Below the pieces are notes generated by a model. It ran no database searches, was not told the DNA's origin, and was given only the letters and a program-made list of their open reading frames with translations. Shown piece after piece: positions 24,012 to 33,862 of a stretch of 64,000 bases of DNA. The stretch comes from Polyporus tsugae. Lineage: Eukaryota; Basidiomycota; Agaricomycetes; Polyporales; Polyporaceae. Within the stretch, counting starts at the first letter, position 1. The number at the start of each line of letters is the position of its first letter. The translations under genes and the position numbers were made by a program. The stretch spans positions 2,790,001 through 2,854,000 of the forward strand of contig JAHRBS010000004.1 of assembly GCA_024305745.1 (NCBI GenBank). The letters are read 5' to 3'.

Positions 24012-24575
24012 GCGAGTGCTCGACGCCGGGGTCTGTTTGAGATGTCGTCGTGACTGAGCTCGTTCCTCGGCGTCTCTTCACAAACATTCGCGAATTCCGC
24101 CGTGGGCGCTTACGGATCCTACTTCACGTCTCTGACACGACTGCCGCGAAGGACCTTTTTTTTTTTAATAACTGGCAAGTGTCTGACTGTGCCCTTTGTC
24201 GTTGATATTAACGATATACAAGGACCCCAACGCGCTCAGGCAATCAGATTTCCCCCTCGGGTTACCTCAACGTAATCTCCGTCCGAGGCCTTCTCATGCA
24301 CGAGGATGCTCGGGGATCTCGCTCTGTTGCCCACTTCGATGGCCCTATTATTAATGTTCCAATCTCACCCAGGTGTCCTGATGACCCCCGGCCATGTCAA
24401 TCCCGCGCATTGTGATCTCGGATAAACCCCTTGATGTCAGCTCGGTTCCTTCGTCTCTCTTACCCGTGAATTGTCCGGGCTGCGGTTTCTGTGAACGGTA
24501 GCAAAAGGACTCTGTATATATACATGAACCCGTCTTCAAGGTTGCTCACCCCCTCTACCTCGTTGAAGTACTGAG
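24012..24575. promoter_or_regulatory. Divergent promoter of the LYR and GH5 genes, with TATA box
   Basis: TATATATA at 24515-24522 lies 54-61 bp before the GH5 ATG and is the best core-promoter signal in the window. A T-run sits near 24163-24172. No gene fits between. Confidence 0.6.
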
Positions 24576-26331
24576 ATGAAGTACCCAGCAGTCCTTCTTG
24601 CGGCGGCATCCGTCGTTTATGCTCAGCAGGCCGTAAGTGTTGGCAATTGATCTTACCATGGTCAGTACAAACTCACATCCTCACCAGGAGTGGCAGCAGT
24701 GCGGAGGCATCAGCTGGAGTATGCTTGTACATTGTTATATCCTGTCCGTTACTCATTCCCCTTCAGCCGGTGCGACCACATGCGTCTCCGGAACGGTCTG
24801 CACCCAGTACAACGATTGTGCGTACAACTCTTACCGGGTCGAGGTATCTTCGCACTCATTATATATTAGATTACTCCCAATGCACCCCAGCCCCCGCTCT
24901 GCCACGCCTCGGCGGTGTCAACACTGCTGGGTACGATTTCAGTGTTGTGAGTATCAAACACCACATCTAAGCAATCGGTTCTGAATTGCACGCGCCCCAT
25001 AGGCGACCGATGGCAGCTTTAACGGCACTGGGGTGTCTCCGCCCCCGGCGCAGTTCACCCACTTTGCTGGCCAGGGTGCTAACCTCTTCCGCATCCGTAA
25101 GTCCAGAGTCTTCGCTAATGCCTGGAACGACTGAGCTAAGTATTGTGCGGTAGCTTTTGGTAGGAACATTTTACAGCATATCGACTGTAGTTTTACACCA
25201 ACATTTTTACCTCTGTAGCCTGGCAGCTCATGACTCCTGAGGTCGGTGGTCCGATCAACGAGACATGGTTCAGCACCTTCTACGACACCACAGTCCAATC
25301 GGCCCTTTCATCTAGCCCGAACACCCATGTAATCATTGACTTGGTATGCATGATGCCCACTCGTTTTATATCAATACCACTAACTGGAACTAGCACAACT
25401 ACGCACGCTGGAACGGCCAAATCATCGCTCAAGGTGGCCCTACCAACGACCAGTTCGCATCGGTCTGGACCCAACTGGCCCAGAAGTACGGCTCTAACGA
25501 ACGCATCATCTTGTGAGTTGCATAGTGTCCGCTTATTTGCACTGTGTCCTTATATCCTGCGGAAGTGGTATCATGAATGAGCCGCACGACGTTCCTGACA
25601 TCGCGACTTGGGTCGACTCTGTGCAATTCGTTGTCAACGCTGTCCGCAACGCCGGTTCACAGAACTTCCTCCTCCTCCCTGGTTCCAGCTGGTCCTCAGC
25701 TCAGGCATTCCCAACCGAAGCGGGCCCCCTCCTCGTGAAGGTTACTGATCCCCTCGGTGACACTAGCAAGTTGATCTTCGATGGTACGAACCACCACTGC
25801 ATTTTCGAGTAACACGCTAAATATGGTCGTAGTCCACAAGTATCTTGACAGCGACAACAGTGGAACTCACCCTGATTGCACCACTGTACGTCAATACCTA
25901 CTATGGGCCGCATTTCCTCGCCATCTAACCGACTGCTCTAGGATAATGTCGACGTCCTCACAACGCTTGTTAGCTTCCTCCAGTCCAACGGTAACCGTCA
26001 GGCTATCCTCTCCGAGACTGGCGGAGGCAACACCGCTAGCTGCGAGACACTGTAAGGGCTGATGAATGCCATGTCATGCTCAACACATGTCTAACACTGC
26101 CGTTATAGCGTCGCCAATGAGCTCTCGTTTGTCAAGAATAACTTCCCGACCCTCGTCGGTTTCACTCTCTGGGCTGCGGGTGCCTTTGACACCACCTACG
26201 TTCTCACCCTGACGCCGTTCGTCAACGGCACTGACCAGACCCTTTGGACCTCTGCTAGTAAGTATAAATTAATCTCCCGAGAAGTCGCTTGTTGATTCCT
26301 GCTCTATGCAGTCCGGCCCAACCTCCCTTGA
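24576..26331 (+). CDS. Secreted GH5 endoglucanase with N-terminal CBM1
   Basis: Endo-beta-1,4-glucanase for cellulose degradation (GH5, subfamily 5 type). A signal peptide (MKYPAVLLAAASVVYA) leads into a fungal cellulose-binding module (WQQCGG, TTCVSGTVCTQYN, YSQC). The catalytic domain starts almost at once (RLGGVNTAGYDF), with only a few Pro/Ala residues as linker. It carries GANLFRIPFAW, IIDLHNYARWNG, GIMNEPHD (acid/base Glu) and AILSETGGGN (nucleophile Glu). Thirteen exons: introns 24633-24687, 24719-24766, 24818-24869, 24947-25002, 25097-25153, 25160-25218, 25344-25393, 25512-25565, 25784-25832, 25886-25941, 26052-26108, 26258-26311. One exon is only 6 nt. A TATA box precedes it. Confidence 0.95.
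25154..25159 (+). other. 6-nt microexon in the GH5 gene
   Basis: CTTTTG between introns of 57 and 59 nt. With the split codons on either side it completes Pro-Phe-Ala in the conserved GH5 FRIPFAW strand. Skipping it keeps the frame but deletes two residues. Confidence 0.87.
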
Positions 26332-26731
26332 GTCCAGAATCGGGAGCGATTAGGAGCCTAGATCGAAAGATATGAAATATCTGTACCGTTGCACCAGGAT
26401 CTAGAACGGATTCTCAACGAAATCTACCAATTTGTTCGTTCTCATGTTCCAAGAAAATGCATATGGGTTAGCCACTAGTTAATACGCGCACCTTTTGTGG
26501 AAGACACTCAAGACGATCAGTCCTCAATCTGTTTAGTTAGTCCACGGTCGGAGGGTAAAACGAATAACCTTTCAATCGGTGTCTGGATTTTCGCTTTTTG
26601 CCGGAACTCCGACCCAGGCAATCTGCTCTGACCTCATCCACCGGCGCTGAAGCCACCGTATTCGACTGCTTCCAACAACTTTTCCTCTAGTCTCGGCTCT
26701 CAACAACGGCATTCCTCTTCATAGTATCGTT
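26332..26731. other. GH5 3' region and LSG1 promoter
   Basis: 400 bp between a stop and an ATG on the same strand. No reading frame or RNA gene was recognised. Confidence 0.5.
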
Positions 26732-29233
26732 ATGGTAAGATCGTCTCTTTTTTTTTACGATCGCAACTGAGTGCAGAAGGTTCCGTAGCCACCAAAAGGC
26801 CGCAATCCAAATCCGAGTGGCCTAGGCCGGGCGATCATAAACAAGAAGGCGAAGGATGCTCGAATCGCGCATGAGACTGGGATAGTGAGATATTTCTTAC
26901 CCGAGACAGTAGCGATTTTATTGATCCGCGGTACAACTCATAGTATACCACGGACCCTGAGTCCACCCGCCTGCAATCTATCACCCAAGAACGAGATCTA
27001 GACGAGTTCTTGAATACCGCAACCCTCGCAGGAGTGGACTTCACTGCAGGTACGCGGAAATGGGATTACTCCCTTCCCTCCATCAGCGTTCAGAATTCGT
27101 TGTTTCAGAACGACGCAATGTCAAGATCATTGCGGCCGCCGCTGGTGCACACCAAAATCCATTCCTCCTGTCGGAAGAAGAGGAGAGGACCACTCTCCGG
27201 AAGCAAAGCGAGAACAAGCAGCGCCTGCGCGTCCCCCGTCGACCTCCGTGGACGAAGGGTATGACCACTGCGCAGCTGGACAGGCAGGAGAAGGACGCTT
27301 TCTTGGATTGGAGGAGAGGTCTTGCCGAGTAAGTCCCATCTGCAGTCTTTCATGTAATCCCTTGAGCGGATGTCGAGTATATTCCCGGAAGGTTGCAGGA
27401 CCGGGATAAGTTCCTTCTCACGCCATTCGAACGGAACATCGAGGTTTGGAGGCAACTCTGGCGGGTACTGGAACGATCGCATCTTGTCGTGCAAATTGTC
27501 GATGCGCGGAATCCACTTCGCTTTAGATGCGAGGACTTGGAGGCATATGTGCAGGACGTGGAAGGAGCTGAGGGCGAGGCCGGGACCGGCAATGACAAGC
27601 GGAGAAGTCTGCTTCTGATCAACAAAGCAGATCTGTTGACTGCGGAGCAAAGGTCCGTGTCTGTGTTTCATTATGTCCCCAGATGTTCTGATAACCTGTT
27701 TTATAGAAAACTATGGGCGAACTACTTTGACGAGAGAAATGTGAAGTACGCCTTCTTCTCCGCCGCAAATGCCGCAGCGATCCAAGAGGCAAGACGAGAG
27801 GCAGCTGCAGCAGAGGCTCAACGACAAGAGGGGGTGGCGCAGACACAGGAGAGTGCCGAAACTGGGAGCAACGAGGACGCTTCCTCACAAACCCCTCTTC
27901 AAGGCTCTGGAGACGCTGACGATGACGAGGAAAGTGATGACGAGGCACCGTCTGACAGCGAAGGTCGTGTGGAGGCCTCATCCTCAGACGGGTCTTCAGA
28001 CGATGAAGAAGACGATGAAGAAGACGATGAAGAAGACGATGGTGTGTTTCTTCCAATCGAGGAAGGACCGGAAGCGTCAGATCCTAGGAGCAAGGTTCTG
28101 TCTGTATTGGAGTTAGAGGACCTGTTTGTTCGGAGCGCGCCAGACTTGTCAAGTTGGTTTCATTTTATGGCATTATCTGCGACTTGCTGATCAGTTTTAT
28201 ATAGCGTTCATAGACTCGTCAGGAGAGCACCCCACGAAACTCGTCGTTGGTCTCGTCGGATATCCAAATGTTGGGAAGTCAAGTACCATCAATGCGCTCG
28301 TCGGGGAGAAGAAGGTCAGCGTGTCGTCTACTCCCGGAAAGACGAAGCACTTCCAGACTATCCACCTATCCCCCACACTCGTCCTTTGCGATTGCCCTGG
28401 CTTGGTCTTTCCGCAGTTCGCTACCACGAAAGCCGATCTCGTATGCGATGGTGTCCTCCCTATTGACCAGATGAGGGAGTATACCGGACCTACTACGCTG
28501 GTCGTGAGACGGAACCCGAAGGAGGTGTTGGAGGCTATCTATGGTTTATCGATTCGGACCAAAAGCGTTGAAGAGGGCGGCGAAGGGAGGATCACTGGTC
28601 CCGATCTGCTTGTCGCATACGCTAGTACGTGTACGCAGAGCTACTGCCTACAAACTGTTTACTGATCGGTCGTTTATCCTTCCAGTTGCCCGAGGCTTCA
28701 CTCGATCAGGGCAGGGCAATCCTGACGAAGCCCGTGCCGCACGGTACATCCTGAAGGATTACGTGAATGCGAAGCTCTTATTCTGTCACCCACCACCTGG
28801 CGTTTCCGAGGCCGATTTCAATGAGCAGACGCGCCAAAGTGCCCTGCATCGCGCAATTGGGAAGAAACGCGCACCAACCACGCGAGTTACTAAGAACGCG
28901 GACACCTTCGTCGCACCAGCCGCACAAGATAACACTGCGTCCACAACCAACTCTTCTCAAAAGAGCACGAGGCTGGACCAGGAGTTCTTCGCCAACGGGA
29001 CGCTCTCATCACGACCATACATGCAGGGCGCGAGGGGACAGGGTCAGGAGTTCTCAAGGTCGAAGTTGTATCCGCACCAAAACATGGTTGCAGATGACGG
29101 CACTACCTTTACCGGGAGGAGGGCACGAATAGCCGCTGTTCTCGTTGCGGGTGGAGACGTCGCACCAGGGAAGAAGCACCACAAGAAGATGAAGCGAGTG
29201 AAGCAGAGGAGCGGGAAGGGCTACGACGACTGA
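26732..29233 (+). CDS. LSG1: Large-subunit GTPase Lsg1 (circularly permuted GTPase)
   Basis: Cytoplasmic GTPase that helps release Nmd3 from pre-60S ribosomes. Motif order is permuted as in YlqF/Lsg1 proteins: LVVQIVDARNPL, LLLINKADLL (G4), then GLVGYPNVGKSSTINALVG (G1), SVSSTPGKTKHFQT (G2), LCDCPGLVFP (G3). The N-terminus MPPKGRNPN...GLGRAI and DLDEFLNTATLAGVDFTA match the family. The first coding exon is only the ATG (26732-26734), followed by intron 26735-26788. An acidic insert between G4 and G1 is encoded partly by a 12-bp tandem repeat. The C-terminus is basic (KKHHKKMKRVKQRSGKGYDD), as expected for a ribosome-associated factor. Confidence 0.95.
28003..28041 (+). repeat. 12-bp tandem repeat coding acidic residues in LSG1
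   Basis: Three-plus copies of GATGAAGAAGAC encode a run of Asp and Glu between the G4 and G1 motifs. The count is likely to vary among strains. Confidence 0.8.
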
Positions 29234-29535
29234 CCAATGTTTGTCCCCGTTGTGTATCGACTGACCTGCTGTAGCCCTAGATGTCACTCATACTGCATGT
29301 ACTCCGATTGTATCTCATTGCACAGTCTTCGTCGACTTCTGGATTCGTTCTTGCGAGGTGAAGGGAGCCGAACTTGTATCACGTGATTGGAACGATAGAC
29401 CTTGGGACTGGACTTGCGATTCGCTTCTTGACTCTCCTCCCTCTGGACCACCCTCTGTCGGCCTGGACTAGCGTCGTCATCAAGGGGCCGCATACTCCAT
29501 TTTCATCCGACTTCCTGCTCTCTATACGATCCAGA
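29234..29535. promoter_or_regulatory. Upstream region of the FHA kinase with CACGTG-ATTGG
   Basis: CACGTG at 29380-29385 runs directly into ATTGG (inverted CCAAT) at 29386-29390, about 150 bp before the kinase ATG. An E-box next to a CCAAT box is a plausible activator site; binding is inferred only. Confidence 0.4.
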
Positions 29536-31570
29536 ATGCCACAGGATCCCGCGACGGTCAATGAGCCTCGTGACGCTCTTCCCGCCCAGTCGGTGACTAC
29601 ATGCGCAAAGTTTGTGACCACAAATCGAACGGGTCGCAAGGAAGGTAGGTTTCATTGGCGATGGATTGCAGCATGCATACAGTGCTGATACATTTTTAGA
29701 GCTACTTCTCAGCGTGAACAAGCCGCTCAGTATTGGAAGGAGCCCAGCCTGGTAAAGTTACATGCAGATATGCCTTCCGCGGTCATCCTCATGCTAGTCA
29801 GCACATACGTGGTCCCGGATCCCGTGGTCTCTGGTCTACACTGCAAGCTATATGCGTGAGTGAACGGTAGCCGATGTACCCCCATAATCTGGACGACCGT
29901 CGTCTAGGATTCGTTCAAGCAATGGCGGTATCATTATATCCTGTCATGTACGCAAACAATTGTCGCTCCTTTCGTAATAATGCTGACCTGTCCCCAGGAC
30001 CACTCCACCAATGGCCTCGTCTTGAATGGCCACAGGATTCGCAAGACATCAGTCTTACTCATGGACGGAGACATTCTTGAGATACCGTCCTCTCAGAGTA
30101 ATACGTCATGCCAACCCGCGCGAACCGAACTCATCCCCTTGCGTGCAGAGTTTGAGTGCAATGTGTTGAGCAAAGAACCAGAACAGAAAGTCAATATCTT
30201 TGACCCTACACCGCCAAGGCTTCCTTCGTTGAAGACCAAAGTATGTGTGTCAGTGTCTAAAAACGTCAGATTTCGTGATTGTTTGGCAGAAAGTCGACCG
30301 CTTTCTGGTCATGTCACATTGTCTAGGAAGTGGAAGCTTTGCACAGGTACATCTGGCCATGGATACCTCCGCATTCAAGCAGGTGGCGTGCAAGTGTATC
30401 AAACGCAAGAGTTCCGATAAAATCGAGAAGATTAGGAAGGAAGTGGATATTCTTCTCAATCTCACGCATGTATGTCGGGTCCCTATCAACTATCGATTTC
30501 CGTTGATGATGTTACGTAGCCAAACATCAATACCGTTTGTGCCGCAACGAACGATGACCAATTTCTGTATGTTGTCGTGCTCTTTCGACCGTAGACTCCT
30601 GGTGCTGACCGCATACAGTTACATTTTCCTCGAGCTTTGCACCGGCGGCGACCTCTTCTCATACATCGTTGGCCATAAAGACTCGCAGCTGTGCCAGGCA
30701 GAAGCGAAATACATCATGTACCAGCTTCTCAAGGGTCTCAAGTACCTTCACGACAGATTGATATCTCATAGAGGTGCGGTATCGAACTTCGACGATGCCA
30801 ATCGCTTCCACTGATATTCAAGGTGTAGACCTAAAGGTGCGCTCCCCTCGCCACGTAACCGTGCCAATTTGATTCGAGGGTCGCAGCCTGAGAACATCCT
30901 CCTTCATACACCTGGGCCCTACCCCCGCATCCAAATTGCCGACTTCGGCCTCGCTCGCCCCAAAGCATACCAGGAGACATTCAACGTCTGCGGTACCGTC
31001 TCTTACCTCCCTCCCGAAGGCATACTGGCTCTGGACCACAAGCATCTGGGCTACGTCGGCATGCCCTCCGACTGTTGGAGCTCTGGAGTGATCATGTATA
31101 TCATGCTCGCGTATGTCATCTGTTCCCTAGCATCGAGAAGACGCGGCGATAGCTTAATTACGGTTTGGCCAGGGGCTGTCATCCCTTCGACTACGGCCAG
31201 ATTGACGGAGAATCTCAGTTCTACACCTACGGGCCTGAGTCCGAGGATGAGGATTACGACGATTCGCAATATTCGCAAGCCTCCATCCAGGCCGACCAGT
31301 TAGTCAAGCGACGCATCGTTCATGGTGAAGTCGAGTTCCCCAGTTCTGTGTGGGATAAAATGCCGCGCGGTACGTTACCTCGTCTCCACCGTCTTCGAGT
31401 GACTGTTGGCTGAGCAGTCTTCTATACTAGCCAGGGATCTATGTAGCGACTTGCTCATCTATGACCCTATGGATCGCACGACAGCCCAAACCGCGCTTAA
31501 ACACGTCTGGTTCACTGCGGAACTGCTGGACCTAGAGCTCGCCTACAGGTCTAGGATTGGAACTGAGTAG
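29536..31570 (+). CDS. FHA-domain Ser/Thr checkpoint kinase (Chk2/Cds1-like)
   Basis: DNA-damage or meiotic checkpoint kinase. The N-terminal FHA domain shows IGRSP, SGLHCKLYA and HSTNGLVLNGHRI, spread over small exons. The kinase domain follows: LGSGSFAQVHLA (P-loop), VACKCIKR (catalytic Lys), FLELCTGGDLFSYI, HRDLKPENILL, IADFGLARP (DFG), CGTVSYLPPEG, SDCWSSGVIMY, and a C-terminal helix ending IGTE. The HRDLK loop is intact only if an 8-nt exon (30829-30836) is included. FHA-kinase order without N-terminal SQ clusters fits Cds1/Chk2 or Mek1; I cannot decide between them. It is convergent with the esterase gene downstream. Confidence 0.92.
30829..30836 (+). other. 8-nt microexon coding the catalytic loop of the FHA kinase
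   Basis: ACCTAAAG between introns 30774-30828 and 30837-30886. It supplies Asp-Leu-Lys of HRDLKPEN, including the catalytic Asp. A competing upstream acceptor (ending 30822) would give a 14-nt exon and insert two residues into the loop. Confidence 0.87.
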
Positions 31571-31854
31571 ACTGCAGCGACACGCTCCGAAATCTGGACA
31601 ACCGCCTAGCATCACTGGCGACTGGCCGCCAAGTTGTCCTCACAAAGTCCTCTCCACTCGCAGTTGGGGTGTCTTCTGCACTATTCGCAACCCAGCAATA
31701 CTTACCTACCAGATTCCTGCGCTGATCGGCCAAGATAGACAAAATTACACATAATACACAATACTGTCACATCAGCCATACATCGATACAGGTTGTAATC
31801 GCCATGTAAAATAAACTCGGGTGTTACTTCCTTTGCCTTATCTCTCCTTTCTTT
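31571..31854. other. Convergent 3' region
   Basis: 284 bp between the stops of the FHA kinase (+) and the formylglutathione hydrolase (-). It is AT-richer than its neighbours and has no gene. Confidence 0.5.
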
Positions 31855-33282
31855 TCATGCCTTCAAGAAGTTGGCGTGGACTGATGAGGCCGTTGATGAG
31901 CTAACCGAATCAGATGAGTCCGGGTCTGAGCAAACTCACAGTGGACATGATCAGCGCCGAAGGTTGACATCTGTGCCACGGCCCACAAGGTCATGGTGAG
32001 GGTCCGCATACAGTGGGAAGAAAAATGAGACGCACAAAGTAGTAGCTATGATCATAGCCCTCCTGCGCTCGTACGCGAATCTGCACCTCGTCGTACCCGG
32101 CGTCGCGAGCTGCCTTTAAGAAGTTCTCCGGAAGCAGTTGCCCGCTCTTGTAGAAGTTATCCCCGGTGCCCTGAGATTCCAAGAGCGCGTCAGCTGCGCG
32201 TTTCATTGCCCGACGCCAGCGAGAACACTCACGTAGTCGACGAGGATGTGCACGCGTGCCTTTCCCAGCTTCTTGATGAGCTCCGTCGCGTCGTACTTGT
32301 CCTTGGCCTCCTCGATACCGCCCTGCAGATACCCGGTGAACGCCTTCTGGCCCCACGGACAGTTGATCGGGTTCGCGATGGGCGAGAACGCCGACACGGA
32401 GCGGTATTGCTTCGTGCCACTGAGGATGGAGCTCAGGTAGAGCGTCAGCGCGCCGTGGCCGCCCATCGAATGCCCGAAGATGGACTGGCGTGTAAGGTCC
32501 TGCCATCCCAAGGTAGTTTCAGCACATATATAAGGCACAAGTGGGGGCGCGGGCGCAGAGAATGGAGTGGGGAAATGGGGGATGGGCAAGGGGAAACGAA
32601 AAACGGAAAACGGGAGACGCACGACGGGCAGTCCGGCGGCCTCAAGCGTTTGCGGGAGCTCCGTCGTTATGTGCGTGAGCATGTTGTAGTGCTTCGCCCA
32701 TTTCGGGTTCGTCGCGTCCAGGTAGAACCCCGCGCCTTGGTGCGTGGTTCAGCTTCAGCGTGCGCTGTAACCGGGACGAGCAACGTTGGAAAATGCAGGG
32801 AGGCCGACGCACCGACGCCAAAGTCCCAGCTGTCCGTCTCGCCCTCGATGCCCGCGCCGCGCGGGGAGGTGTCTGGGAAGAGGAGCGCGATGCCCTCCTT
32901 GGCCGCCGCCCCGAAGAAATTGCCCTTTTGCGCTCTGGACGAGGACGGACGAAAGGGAAGCGGTCAGCGAACAACGTCGATGTTAGCCTGGACTCGGAGG
33001 ACAGGCGGCACGCACGCATTGTCTTCCGTGCACGTCAGGCCGGAAAGGTAGGTCAGGAGCGGGACCTTGGTCTCGTTGCTCGCGTTCGCAGGGAGGAACA
33101 GGTTGAATTGCGCATCTAGCCCGCCCAGCGCAGCCGACTGAAGGAGTTGCAGGGCGGAGGACGAGCGGGCAGTGTGATCAGCGTGCATAACACGACGTCA
33201 TAGGGTGTTAACCGACCTTGAACTTGTACTTGAAGAGCTGGCCGTCGAAGACCTTGTTCACCGAGAGCTGCTCGAGAGCCAT
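31855..33282 (-). CDS. S-formylglutathione hydrolase (esterase D)
   Basis: Hydrolyses S-formylglutathione to formate and glutathione, the second step of formaldehyde detoxification. It begins LEQLSVNKVFDGQLFKYKFK and carries LTYLSGLTCTEDN, FFGAAAKEGIALLFPDTSPRG, the nucleophile elbow IFGHSMGGHGAL, QGTGDNF (catalytic Asp) and GYDHSYYF (catalytic His). Joining the last exon gives a family-typical short tail ending at the stop 31855-31857. At least five introns. The start is the ATG at 33282, followed directly by the conserved N-terminus. A long antisense frame (32206-33051) is a codon-bias shadow. Confidence 0.94.
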
Positions 33283-33862
33283 CGTTGCGCACCAGCACGA
33301 GGCACGAATTCAGCGTGAGTGCGAGTAGCAACTTGCAAGGGGGGCGCAGAGTCAGACGGGAAGATCGATTGGAGTATTGCAAAGCATTCTGGCAGTGGCG
33401 GGCCGCGTGCAGGATCTGGCCATGGGGGCAAGTCGCGATCGGCCCTAATGGCAACAACGCCACGGTGGGCAAATCGCAATCGCGCGCCGCGTTAGGCCCT
33501 TCAAGTTCTCGTGTGCAATCATTCTCGTCAGTCACGTCTGCCTGGTCCCATGCACGCGGCCATGGGACGAGGCCGCCCATGGTTTACTCATCCGTTCACG
33601 TCCTATCGCCTTCTCCCAGAGATATGCGGTAACATCGGGACTCCGAACTTAGTGAATTGGGAGACGCACGGGAGGATGCAACTCGCACGTTCACCCGATG
33701 TTGCTAGTCGAAGTGCCAGTAGCGCAGAAGAGATTAGCATTACCATACAAAGACATTACAGTGGATCGTTAGATGTGTGCGTATATGTCCCTTGGCATGT
33801 AGTCATCATGATAGCGAGTAGTCCTGGATTGGGGTATCGGGGAGCATGAGTGTCAGCGAGGG
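33283..33862. other. Intergenic region without a visible gene
   Basis: 580 bp between two minus-strand genes. Short frames on both strands lack motifs. Confidence 0.5.

Noticed and set aside
32206..33051. 281-codon forward frame opposite the formylglutathione hydrolase
   Set aside because: Antisense shadow of a GC3-biased gene whose catalytic triad and exons are clear on the minus strand.
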